A stretch of 64,000 bases of DNA, from the NCBI RefSeq assembly GCF_014642875.1, contig NZ_BMJC01000003.1, positions 558,001 through 622,000 on the forward strand, given 5' to 3'. Below, one piece after another: positions 49,485-56,954 of this stretch. Position numbers and translations under genes: made by a program. Source of the DNA: Puia dinghuensis (GTDB taxonomy: Bacteria > Bacteroidota > Bacteroidia > Chitinophagales > Chitinophagaceae). The first letter of the stretch is position 1. Each line of letters starts with the position of its first letter. The notes beneath the pieces were generated by a model. The model ran no database searches, was not told the DNA's origin, and worked only from the letters and a program-made list of their open reading frames with translations.

Positions 49485-50318
49485 TTAGAAATGAAGGGGA
49501 TTGAGTTCTGTCGCATATGGATCTACAATACGCGTTCCTTGCACACCTCCAGGGATAATCACATATCGGTATTGTAGCGACAACGGTATCTCTATACTCC
49601 CTGAGTTATCCGAGGTATAGCGGGTGATGAGAATAGTCCCTGTCTCCGGAATAAAGGATAGCGTACTGTTGACGCTTCCGGCATACGCGATATAGGGCAA
49701 GACCTCTTCCCCACCGCCAAATTGAAGATATACCTGTATGCTAGCGGTGCTCAGGTCAACCTGGCTCAGGGCGCTCGCAGGGAAATTGACCACCCATAAT
49801 TTGGATTGATCGATCGTCGTATCTCTGGGATTGCTGCCATAGCCCCAGGCAGAATAGATCACATTGGCCGTGCCGGTGGCTCCTTTCAGAACGATGCCGG
49901 TTCCCCAGCCGGACGAAGTTTTGGGGCCGTACAACACGTAGTTGGTGGCATCCAGATAATAATCGCCGGTGATCCCTGTGGAAGTGGAGGGAGTTCCGCT
50001 ACCGGAATAGATCTGGCTACCTGCTTTACCGGCAGCACCCGATTGCCCCATCAGGGAAACGCCGGAACCCCAGCCGGACGAAGTCTTGGGACCATACAAA
50101 ACGTCAGTGGTCAGGTCGAGGTAATAATCACCGCTGTTTCCGGTACTGGAAGCTGGAGTAGTAGTCCCGCTATATATCTGCGTTCCGTTAGCGCCTGCTG
50201 GTCCCACGGATCCAGCGGGCCCCGTTGCACCTTGAGGCCCGGTAGATTTGGAGCATGAAAAGATGGTCATACATCCCAGGAAGATAGGTAGTGTACACAA
50301 TACCGATAGTTTGCTCAT
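49485..50318 (-). CDS. Collagen-like repeat lipoprotein
   Basis: A 277-residue surface lipoprotein. Signal MSKLSVLCTLPIFLGCMTIFSC ends in a lipobox Cys. A Gly-X-Y run follows (GPQGATGPAGSVGPAGANG), then two tandem units of about 45 residues. The units have the pattern QIYSG-TP-STG-GDYYLD-YVLYGPKTSSGWG and a second short Gly-X-Y stretch (GQSGAAGKAG) between them. A beta-rich C-terminal domain (about 120 residues, AWGYGSNPRD onward) completes it. The layout is that of bacterial collagen-like fibres or tail-collar-type surface proteins. A hairpin terminator follows. The start at 50318 is chosen by the signal peptide. Confidence 0.72.
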   Translation of the reverse strand: MSKLSVLCTLPIFLGCMTIFSCSKSTGPQGATGPAGSVGPAGANGTQIYSGTTTPASSTGNSGDYYLDLTTDVLYGPKTSSGWGSGVSLMGQSGAAGKAGSQIYSGSGTPSTSTGITGDYYLDATNYVLYGPKTSSGWGTGIVLKGATGTANVIYSAWGYGSNPRDTTIDQSKLWVVNFPASALSQVDLSTASIQVYLQFGGGEEVLPYIAYAGSVNSTLSFIPETGTILITRYTSDNSGSIEIPLSLQYRYVIIPGGVQGTRIVDPYATELNPLHF

Positions 50319-50535
50319 TATTTTTTTGTCGAAAGTATTCCGATTCGATCGCCATGACAATGCCCTAAAAATGTGATTTTTTGTTTTCTACCCATAAACC
50401 CCGGATGACGACCATTGGCCATCAATAACCGGCCACATGTCAATTAAATATTTAAATGGCACTACCATCGAATAAATTTGCCCGACCGGCGTCTATTTTG
50501 CGTACCCCTATTTGTCATCCTAAAACAATTATACT

Positions 50536-51996
50536 ATGCTATGCAGAAATCTGTTGCCCGTATTGTTATTCCTCATAACCTCCCCGGCCTTTTCCCAATC
50601 TAAGAATGCCTGGCCAACCTCCTCTCCCGAAGAGCAAAGGATTAATTCCGCGACTCTGGCAGATGCCATAAAAAGGGCAAAACAGCACGGAGATAATATT
50701 CACTCCTTATTAATTATCAAAAACAATCATATTGTTCTCGATGCCGGCTTTTACCCGTTCAAAAATTCTTACGTGCATGACTTGGCCTCCTGTACAAAAA
50801 GCATTATGTCATTGCTAATAGGAATCGCCATCGACAAGGGGTTCATCAAAAGCGAAAATGAACATATCCTGGATTTTTTCCCGGAATACAAAATAACGAA
50901 TGACACGCTAAAAGCAGTAACAATAAGAGATCTGCTTAATATGTCTTCCGGATTTCATTGTAGCTGGAATGACGGAGAGAAAGAATTGAGTGAAATGAGG
51001 GCTAGTAAAGACTGGGTAAAGTATATGCTCTCATTACCGTTTTCCAATTACCCAAATGCGCAGTTTTCTTATTGCAGCGGTAATTATTATTTACTCGCGG
51101 AAATCCTGCAACGAACAACGAAAGTTAATTGCCTCAACTTTGCCAAAAAATATCTTTTTAAGCCCCTGGGCTTTGGAAAATCCTATTGGCTTTCAAATTA
51201 TAAAGGAGTAAATCAAGGCTGGGGCGACCTGCACATCTCCATTTATGACTTTGCAAAGATTGGCTGTCTTGTGTTGAACGATGGGGTCTGGAACGGTAAC
51301 CGAATAATTTCGAAAAAATGGCTCGAAAAAATTCAACCCTTGCATAAAATTCAAAAAACCGAGTCCTATGGATATGGCTGGTGGCTGGACAGTGAGAATC
51401 CGGACGAGATACAAGCGGTGGGACGGGGCGGACAGCGGCTATTTATTTTTAAAGGCCGGAACATGGTCATCGCGACAAATGGCGGTGGCGGCTATGAGTC
51501 AGGAGATATTGACAATATCGGTTTAGAAGCCATACAAGCCTATCGCAACGGGGAAAATAGTGACTCCTTGTTGCAAAAGGAAATCAGGGATGTTGCACTA
51601 CCCGATACATCAACTTTGACAGCGGAAAGCTTTCCGGACGACGAGTTGAATAAGTATTTTCTGCTTACTGATAACGATATGGGTTTGAAAGGTATGCGTT
51701 TTGAAAAAAGAAAATCCGGCTATTATATCTTACTTGATTATGTTGATGGTTTTAAAGACGAGCATCCCATTGGAATGAATAATCAGTATAAGATATCCAA
51801 AGAACATGACTTCGGCTTGCCAATGGCCGTTAAAGGAAAATGGGCAAATGATACCCTGAAAATCGATTTCAATCGATTATGCAGAATTGAAGATTATCGG
51901 TTTTCGATAGTCTTTAAAAAAGGAAATTCAATGGAGCTTACGTTGATCGAGGATTCACGCAGAATTGACCAGATCTTTTCCGGAAAGTCATTGTGA
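50536..51996 (+). CDS. Exported serine hydrolase, beta-lactamase class C fold
   Basis: A 486-residue penicillin-binding-protein-like serine hydrolase. Signal peptide MLCRNLLPVLLFLITSPAFS. The SxxK motif is LASCTKSIMSL (Ser-Cys-Thr-Lys) at about residue 88. The second motif region is FSYCSGNYYLLAEIL (Tyr-Cys-Ser where YxN is usual). A third-motif-like GGQRLFIFKGRNM lies near 300. A C-terminal lipocalin-like beta domain (about 365-486) follows, as in many esterase-like class C proteins. Substrate is unknown: esterase, peptidase or D-aminoacylase. Confidence 0.85.
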   Translation: MLCRNLLPVLLFLITSPAFSQSKNAWPTSSPEEQRINSATLADAIKRAKQHGDNIHSLLIIKNNHIVLDAGFYPFKNSYVHDLASCTKSIMSLLIGIAIDKGFIKSENEHILDFFPEYKITNDTLKAVTIRDLLNMSSGFHCSWNDGEKELSEMRASKDWVKYMLSLPFSNYPNAQFSYCSGNYYLLAEILQRTTKVNCLNFAKKYLFKPLGFGKSYWLSNYKGVNQGWGDLHISIYDFAKIGCLVLNDGVWNGNRIISKKWLEKIQPLHKIQKTESYGYGWWLDSENPDEIQAVGRGGQRLFIFKGRNMVIATNGGGGYESGDIDNIGLEAIQAYRNGENSDSLLQKEIRDVALPDTSTLTAESFPDDELNKYFLLTDNDMGLKGMRFEKRKSGYYILLDYVDGFKDEHPIGMNNQYKISKEHDFGLPMAVKGKWANDTLKIDFNRLCRIEDYRFSIVFKKGNSMELTLIEDSRRIDQIFSGKSL

Positions 51997-52047
51997 TACC
52001 GATGTTTTTAAAAAAGGCTATTTTCGGATTATTAAGAGCAATCGTTT

Positions 52048-53709
52048 ATGATCAAAGGCATGTATCTGATAATGTTATGCTTGCTAGTTGGGGCGACAAG
52101 AGCCCGGGCACAGGCGAACGCCATTAAGGGTACACCTACGCGGCAGGATACCTTGAAAGGGTCTGTCACGCCGGAGCGGGCATGGTGGGACGTTATGCGA
52201 TATGACCTAGCCGTTAAACCGGACTACGTTACGCAAACAATCACCGGCAATAACCGTATTACGTATAAGGTGATCCTGCCAAAGCATAAACCCGTTATGC
52301 AGCTTGATCTGCAAGGCTCATTACACATTGACAGCGTTTTGCAACAGGGTAAGAAACTCAGATTTGAACAGGACGGCGACGCCTGGTTCGTGCATGTTTC
52401 GCCCGATAAAGGATCGGTTTTCCAAACCCTGACTGTCTATTATTCCGGCAAACCGAAGGTATCGGTCAACCCGCCATGGGACGGTGGTTTAATATGGACG
52501 ACCGATTCCCTGGGCCGGCCCTGGATGGCGGTAGCTTGTCAGCTTAGCGGCGCCAGCACCTGGTACCCTTGCAAAACTTATATTGGCGATAAACCGGACA
52601 AGGGCGTTTCGGTTAGCATCATCGTTCCGGATACTTTGACGGCTATCGCCAACGGCCGCCTGAAAAGCAGACGGCTTGGCTCAGATAAAACGGCATGTTA
52701 CACGTGGGAAATAGTTAATCCCATCAACAACTATGGGCTGACATTTTACATAGGCCAATATGTTCATGTTCCGGATCAATACCCGGGTGAAAAGAGAAAA
52801 TTAGATATGGACTTTTGGGTATTGGACTATAATCAGCAAAAAGTAGCCAGTTATCTTATTCCCGAGGTCCATCAGACTTTTCACACATTTGAACAGTGGT
52901 TTGGCCCTTATCCTTTTTATGAAGACGGTTTTAAAATGGTCGAAGCTCCATACATCGGTATGGAGCACCAGAGCGCTGTAGGCTATGGCAATCATTTTGC
53001 ACACGGTCGTTATAAGGCCAAGCGGCTGACGGCCTGGGATATGAAAACAGACCGAATGGTCGTCCATGAAACTGCGCATGAATGGTTTGGGAACAATATT
53101 ACCGCGAAAGACCCGGCTGACCGCTGGATACAAGAAGGTTTCGCCGGATTTGCAGAAGAACTGGCTATCGAGGATCGCTATGGCCGGGCTGCAGGCGAAG
53201 CATTTTTCCTCGACAGAAGTACCGGCCGAATCAGCAATGACAAACCGGTGATTGGCCGCTACGGGATATTTGAAGATGGCAGCGATGATATGTATATGAA
53301 GGGCTGGGTGCTGATTCACATGATCAGGGCGATCATGCAGGACGATCAAAAATTCCGTGAGCTGTTACGGGGTATGAATCGTACCTTCTATCATCAAGCC
53401 GTGACATCGCAGCAAATCGAAAATTACATTACCCACGGTTACGGGATAAATTTAAGAAAGGTTTTTGACCAATACCTCCGTACAACAGATGTTCCGGTGT
53501 TAGAATATCGATTAAGGGATCATGTCATGCAATACCGCTTCTCTGACTGCATACCCGGCTTTTCCATGCCGATCCGCACTAGCTGGACGAAAGGTAAAGA
53601 GATTCTTCCCACAACCAACTGGCAACAAGCATGGGTGGAAACTGCTGCTTCAGCCGATACCTTAAAAGTCAACCCTGATCTCTATGTGCTGACTAAAAAA
53701 ATGCCGTAA
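52048..53709 (+). CDS. M1-family zinc metallopeptidase
   Basis: A 553-residue gluzincin. Signal peptide MIKGMYLIMLCLLVGATRARAQ. The N-terminal domain (about 40-260) is beta-rich. The zinc motif HETAHEWFG with a downstream E in WIQEGFAGFAEELA forms HEXXH-18-E. The exopeptidase loop reads YIGMEHQSAVGYG, so the usual GMEN has Asn replaced by His. The helical fourth domain of aminopeptidase N is absent, so it resembles the short bacterial M1 group. It begins 51 bases after the serine hydrolase and could share its transcript. Confidence 0.87.
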   Translation: MIKGMYLIMLCLLVGATRARAQANAIKGTPTRQDTLKGSVTPERAWWDVMRYDLAVKPDYVTQTITGNNRITYKVILPKHKPVMQLDLQGSLHIDSVLQQGKKLRFEQDGDAWFVHVSPDKGSVFQTLTVYYSGKPKVSVNPPWDGGLIWTTDSLGRPWMAVACQLSGASTWYPCKTYIGDKPDKGVSVSIIVPDTLTAIANGRLKSRRLGSDKTACYTWEIVNPINNYGLTFYIGQYVHVPDQYPGEKRKLDMDFWVLDYNQQKVASYLIPEVHQTFHTFEQWFGPYPFYEDGFKMVEAPYIGMEHQSAVGYGNHFAHGRYKAKRLTAWDMKTDRMVVHETAHEWFGNNITAKDPADRWIQEGFAGFAEELAIEDRYGRAAGEAFFLDRSTGRISNDKPVIGRYGIFEDGSDDMYMKGWVLIHMIRAIMQDDQKFRELLRGMNRTFYHQAVTSQQIENYITHGYGINLRKVFDQYLRTTDVPVLEYRLRDHVMQYRFSDCIPGFSMPIRTSWTKGKEILPTTNWQQAWVETAASADTLKVNPDLYVLTKKMP

Positions 53710-53836
53710 TTGGAAATAATCTCTACAAACAATGGCTTAATAAAATCAAAGCCTCCCTAGATGGATCGTTTATCTCAATTATGTATGTCTATCGGGGATA
53801 GTAGCTTGGCCACTAGTTTTTTTCGGCTCCATTTTT

Positions 53837-54040
53837 ATGTTCGACAATCCTCAAAATCTTAATTCGACATACGTAAGTTTCATCCTAAGAAACAGCTATC
53901 CGTTGTTGTTGATGCTATCGACATATTTTAGTTTCAAAATATTTCGATTCAGCAGGCTGATTTCCGCACTGATTCCAACGATCCCTTTGTTTGGATACTT
54001 TTATATAATCGTTAAATACTTGATCCCGGCGTTAGGGTAA
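53837..54040 (+). CDS. Small membrane protein, 5' end damaged
   Basis: From the ATG at 53837 a 67-residue hydrophobic protein is encoded, with two helices (YPLLLMLSTYFSFKIF and LISALIPTIPLFGYFYIIV). The frame stays open upstream to 53744 and encodes a third helix (WIVYLNYVCLSGIVAWPL). The only upstream ATG, at 53732, is separated from it by two adjacent stop codons (TAA TAA at 53738-53743). The original protein was therefore probably about 99 residues and has lost its start, or uses an unusual one. No family recognised. It is followed by repeat copy A and is the first of three orphan genes in this array. Confidence 0.5.
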   Translation: MFDNPQNLNSTYVSFILRNSYPLLLMLSTYFSFKIFRFSRLISALIPTIPLFGYFYIIVKYLIPALG

Positions 54041-54042
54041 AC

Positions 54043-54128
54043 AGCCTTCAGTTCGAACGAAACCGAAGGCTTTTCCTTGTCTTCCGCTGCCCAAAATTGC
54101 GGATAATTGCAATTCCTTGCGGATAATT
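54043..54128. repeat. Cassette repeat, copy A
   Basis: 86 bp beginning with a terminator-like hairpin (GCCTTC ... GAAGGC then TTTTCC) and ending CCTTGCGGATAATT. About 80% identical to copy B (55150-55236). The last 42 bp are also present as copy C (56326-56367). A tRNA-3'-end-like string (CTTGCGGGCGGAGGGG) follows immediately at about 54132. Confidence 0.75.
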
Positions 54129-54488
54129 AACCTTGCGGGCGGAGGGGACAAGTTTCGAACTTTTCGGAAGATGTTTGGGCTATGATGAAGCAATTTTTGG
54201 ACAGCCATTCCAAGCGATTCTGATGCGGGCCGGAATACCAAGGCATTGTTTTGTAATCGTCACTTTTTGCCCGACAGTAAATTATAAATGTAGCTATATA
54301 AAATACCGTGTTTTTCACGTTTTTATGCCAGATAATAAACGTTAGCTTAGCTCAGCTAATTTGGAGTTCATTCGACAATGGAATGATTCAATACCATTTT
54401 ACGGTACATCCGTTGGGCAGGCGAAACTCAATGATAGCAAATACTCCGCATTCTCGTATTAATCCACCTCTTGGGAACTACTCTAAAT
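54129..54488. other. Gene-free stretch between first and second orphan gene
   Basis: 360 bases without a convincing gene. They hold the tRNA-like string after repeat A (54131-54160), a 23-bp segment at 54304-54326 repeated at 55236-55258 with one mismatch, and an inverted repeat TTAGCT ... AGCTAA near 54342. Short open frames here lack any coding character. Confidence 0.6.
54304..54326. repeat. 23-bp repeat, copy 1
   Basis: TACCGTGTTTTTCACGTTTT plus TAT; 22 of 23 bases are identical at 55236-55258. In the second location it directly abuts repeat B; here about 175 bp separate it from repeat A. Confidence 0.7.
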
Positions 54489-55103
54489 ATGGAAAAAATA
54501 ACAGAACCCGTAAACATCGTAGCTCTCCTTGGCGTCATCCTCGGTACGTCTTACGCAGCAATTATATACTGGATTCGTACGACCGCTGAAAGGAAGATGA
54601 TAAACAGAGCTTTTCTGGCAGAAATATCTCGTCTATTAGGGGCTCTCTATTGGCACACTCATTGGTGGAAAGGATGCATGCAAAATAATAATACAGGACT
54701 GCCGCTAATCTCATTTTCAACGGACATCTACGATAATTTTAGCAAAAGAATAGGTGTGTTAGATAAAAAATATGGGGCTCATGCGATTAGATTTTATGGT
54801 GTCGTCAAATTCATTAACCAACTACAAGAATCCAGGGATAAGCATGTACCTATTGATAAGGTAGGCGACTTTGACCATGCCTATAAAACGGCACTGTGCC
54901 ACTTGCTGGAGGACTTCTATTTTTCAACTGCATTCGATTCCTCGTTCACACATTACAAGATAGACACACTTCGTCGTGGGGATGAACAAGAAGATTCAGA
55001 AATTAAACATTGGGGTAAAGATGTTCATTGGGGTAAAGATACAAGGGAGCGGCATAAGATTGTTAGTCAAGAGAAAACTCTTCTACCAGTGACTCCCGTG
55101 TAA
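54489..55103 (+). CDS. Orphan membrane-anchored protein, 204 residues
   Basis: I do not recognise a family. The ATG at 54489 gives MEKITEPVNIV followed by one transmembrane helix (ALLGVILGTSYAAIIYWI) and a cytosolic helical domain rich in aromatic and charged residues (SRLLGALYWHTHWWKGCM). A hydrophilic tail contains two copies of HWGKD. AT-rich codon use differs from neighbouring genes outside 53.7-56.3 kb. It is followed by repeat B, so it is the second unit of the cassette-like array. It may be an accessory defence or mobile-element cargo gene, but nothing proves this. Confidence 0.65.
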   Translation: MEKITEPVNIVALLGVILGTSYAAIIYWIRTTAERKMINRAFLAEISRLLGALYWHTHWWKGCMQNNNTGLPLISFSTDIYDNFSKRIGVLDKKYGAHAIRFYGVVKFINQLQESRDKHVPIDKVGDFDHAYKTALCHLLEDFYFSTAFDSSFTHYKIDTLRRGDEQEDSEIKHWGKDVHWGKDTRERHKIVSQEKTLLPVTPV

Positions 55104-55149
55104 GCTCCTCTGTCCGGGCCATCAGCGGCTTATATTTTTTAAACTAAAA

Positions 55150-55236
55150 AGCTTTCAATTCGAATGAATCTGAAGGCTTTTCCGTGGAACCCACTGCCCC
55201 AAAATTGCATTTAATTGCAATTCCTTGCGGATAATT
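55150..55236. repeat. Cassette repeat, copy B
   Basis: 87 bp, starting with the hairpin-like AGCTTTCA ... TGAAGGC followed by TTTTCC, and ending CCTTGCGGATAATT. Begins 47 bases after the second orphan gene. Confidence 0.75.
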
Positions 55237-55258
55237 ACCGTGTTTTTCACCTTTTTAT
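55236..55258. repeat. 23-bp repeat, copy 2
   Basis: One mismatch to 54304-54326. It abuts repeat B directly, as if the tRNA-like spacer found after copy A had been deleted here. Confidence 0.65.
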
Positions 55259-55354
55259 ATCTCGATATTATATTTAATCTTATGATGTCTAAGAAATCAG
55301 CCATTTAAAGGAGAGAATACTTGTTCGATATCTAACGCTCGAAAACCCCTTGTT

Positions 55355-56272
55355 ATGAAAAAGACATACCTTGTCATTCCCGCAACAATTCTATCATTAG
55401 TAATCATATTCTTACTGTATAAATATATTACAAGACCCGAACCCGATTCATGTGATACTATTTTCCAACAAACAGCAGTTCAATTGACAAGCAGTTTGCA
55501 GATACTTAAACAAACGGGAGAAATTTCCGTCGGTGAAAAAAAGATTCAAGATCTAACGGAAGCAGCTCAGATAGTGGCTCTGAACCTAAAGACATGTTGT
55601 ATCATGAATATGAAACATCAAATTTCTTCAGAAGATTTTCTTAAATGTCAACAAATTGGCGATAAATACAATCAACAGGTAAATGATTTAGCAAACAATG
55701 TGAATATAATTGAACAGGCTAAGAGAAAGGGAGATAGTTCATCAGTGAATCAAACGTTAACTACTGTCGACTTGCAACTTAGCAATTTACAACAAACTGT
55801 CACGTTCATTAAAGATAAGATTCAGCCCGCCTCTTTTACGCCAACACTGGAAGGAAGAATCAATCTTATTAATGTAAAATTTGGCGGGCATATTTTCATT
55901 GCTCCGGATCAGGATTGGGCTCAAACTATAGATACTAACGAGAGTGCCGCTGTAGATAAAAATCCTGGCGAAGTAGTGTATGGGTTTAAGGATGGCAGGA
56001 AGGCTACTTTTGATATGTTCTGTATGCTCATACCTGATCAAGGAGATAACGTAAAAGAGTTCGAGTTATATTACGGAAACGATTCGCCTACTGGCCGATT
56101 TGATTCCATTGGCCATTTTACGACGCAGAATGCCAGGTTATTCGATACTCCCTATCAGCAGTTTAAGTTTTCAAGTGTTACTGCCAAATACATTAAAATT
56201 AAGATTATTTCATTTTGGATGTATGGCTATGGATGGTTACATAAATTTCAACTATGGGGAATACTGAAATAA
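55355..56272 (+). CDS. Orphan membrane-anchored protein with discoidin-like C-terminus
   Basis: A 305-residue protein with an N-terminal transmembrane helix (YLVIPATILSLVIIFLLYKYI). An extracytoplasmic helical domain (about 35-165, with a CC pair in LNLKTCCIMNM) follows. The beta-rich C-terminal domain (about 170-305) has a coagulation-factor-5/8 or discoidin-like pattern: KFGGHIFIAPDQDW, VVYGFKDGRKATFDMF and KYIKIKIISFWMYGYGWLHKFQLWG. Function unknown. It is third in the array and is followed by repeat C and tRNA-Ser. AT-rich relative to flanking genes. Confidence 0.7.
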   Translation: MKKTYLVIPATILSLVIIFLLYKYITRPEPDSCDTIFQQTAVQLTSSLQILKQTGEISVGEKKIQDLTEAAQIVALNLKTCCIMNMKHQISSEDFLKCQQIGDKYNQQVNDLANNVNIIEQAKRKGDSSSVNQTLTTVDLQLSNLQQTVTFIKDKIQPASFTPTLEGRINLINVKFGGHIFIAPDQDWAQTIDTNESAAVDKNPGEVVYGFKDGRKATFDMFCMLIPDQGDNVKEFELYYGNDSPTGRFDSIGHFTTQNARLFDTPYQQFKFSSVTAKYIKIKIISFWMYGYGWLHKFQLWGILK

Positions 56273-56325
56273 ATTGCTTATTTGTATGTCTTCAAAAGAA
56301 AGTGGACTAGCGAAAGCTCCCACCG

Positions 56326-56367
56326 CAGACCAAAAATGCATTTTATTGCAACTCCTTGCGGATAATT
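56326..56367. repeat. Cassette repeat, copy C (short)
   Basis: 42 bp matching the 3' half of copies A and B and ending with the identical CCTTGCGGATAATT. It lacks the hairpin half and leads directly into a partial copy of the tRNA-Ser 3' end. Confidence 0.72.
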
Positions 56368-56369
56368 GA

Positions 56370-56387
56370 CTTGCGGAGAGAGGGATT
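56370..56387. repeat. Partial copy of tRNA-Ser 3' end
   Basis: CTTGCGGAGAGAGGGATT matches 56562-56581 (flank plus acceptor and T-arm of tRNA-Ser) with a 2-base gap. It breaks off at GGATT exactly as the tRNA-Pro copy does. Distance to the real tRNA is 192 bp. Confidence 0.7.
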
Positions 56388-56472
56388 AGCTGCGCCCGCT
56401 GGGGCGGTGCTCGCTGATCCCTTAGGGGAGGGGCTTAAGACCAATCCAATGCCCGTTCGCTATGCTCACTTT

Positions 56473-56531
56473 CATTTTTGTTTTCCGCATCCGCCTCGAG
56501 CAAGCTCGCGCGTCTGCTCCAAACAAAAATG
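56473..56531. repeat. 59-bp palindromic element next to tRNA-Ser
   Basis: CATTTTTGTTT and AAACAAAAATG (11 bp, perfect) enclose CGAGC-AA-GCTCG at the exact centre. Same architecture and partly the same sequence (TTTTGTTTTCC, TCCGC) as 14090-14150. Confidence 0.65.
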
Positions 56532-56548
56532 CCCCGCCGAAGGCGGGG
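56530..56548 (-). terminator. Terminator of tRNA-Ser
   Basis: CCCCGCC and GGCGGGG pair around a 3-base loop. On the minus strand the T-rich arm of the palindrome (CATTTTTGTTT) follows. Confidence 0.7.
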
Positions 56549-56565
56549 ACATTGATTTGGTCTTG

Positions 56566-56656
56566 CGGAGAGGGAGGGATTCGAACCCTCGGTACAAGTT
56601 TAAGCTCGTACAACGGTTTAGCAAACCGGCCCTTTCGGCCACTCAGGCACCTCTCC
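56566..56656 (-). tRNA. tRNA-Ser (anticodon GCU)
   Basis: 91 bases on the minus strand. The acceptor GGAGAGG pairs with CCTCTCC; the anticodon loop is in GGTTTGCTAAACC, anticodon GCT. A long variable arm typical of serine tRNA and a T-loop TTCGAAT are present. CCA is not encoded. Confidence 0.95.
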
Positions 56657-56714
56657 AAAAGGCCCTTTCGTCTTGTCTAAACGGACCGGATAGTCCGAAT
56701 CTCGAAAGGGGAGG

Positions 56715-56746
56715 CAAAAATAAAGATTAATTGCGGTATGCCCAAA
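56715..56746 (-). promoter_or_regulatory. tRNA-Ser promoter
   Basis: On the minus strand TTTG (56746-56743), 20 bases, then TATTTTTG (56722-56715): an exact Bacteroidota -33/-7 pair. The leader to the mature tRNA 5' end is about 58 bases. Confidence 0.65.
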
Positions 56747-56754
56747 AGGACTAT

Positions 56755-56885
56755 GTTTTTTTTCAGGGGGGTGCCAGGAGGCCCTCGACGGGGCGCGTGA
56801 AGGGGGTGGAGAGAGCAATCCTTGGAGAACTGGGCGGCCCAGTGGAGCGCTTACGGGGGTGGCGGCGGCGCAGGGGCGGGGGGCC
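56755..56885 (+). other. G-rich gene-free segment
   Basis: About 130 bases with strong G bias on the plus strand: several runs of four to six G, for example at 56766, 56800, 56854 and 56874-56882. Open frames here are composition artefacts. It lies between the dnaA terminator and the tRNA-Ser promoter. No known RNA family recognised. Confidence 0.4.
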
Positions 56886-56911
56886 ACAAAAAACCCACCC
56901 CGGAGGTGGGA
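56886..56911 (-). terminator. Terminator of dnaA
   Basis: CCCACC and GGTGGG pair around a 5-base loop on the minus strand, followed by TTTTTTG, about 45 bases after the dnaA stop. Confidence 0.8.
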
Positions 56912-56954
56912 TGGGGATATAGCGTGGGCAAATTTGCCGCGCGGATTTGAGGAT

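Noticed and set aside
54040-56370. Interpretation of the cassette array as a true integron
   Set aside because: No integrase gene in the window and no GTTRRRY/RYYYAAC core pair in the repeats; only the layout is similar.
56356-56730. Several open frames on both strands over tRNA-Ser
   Set aside because: They are translations of the tRNA and its flanking repeats.
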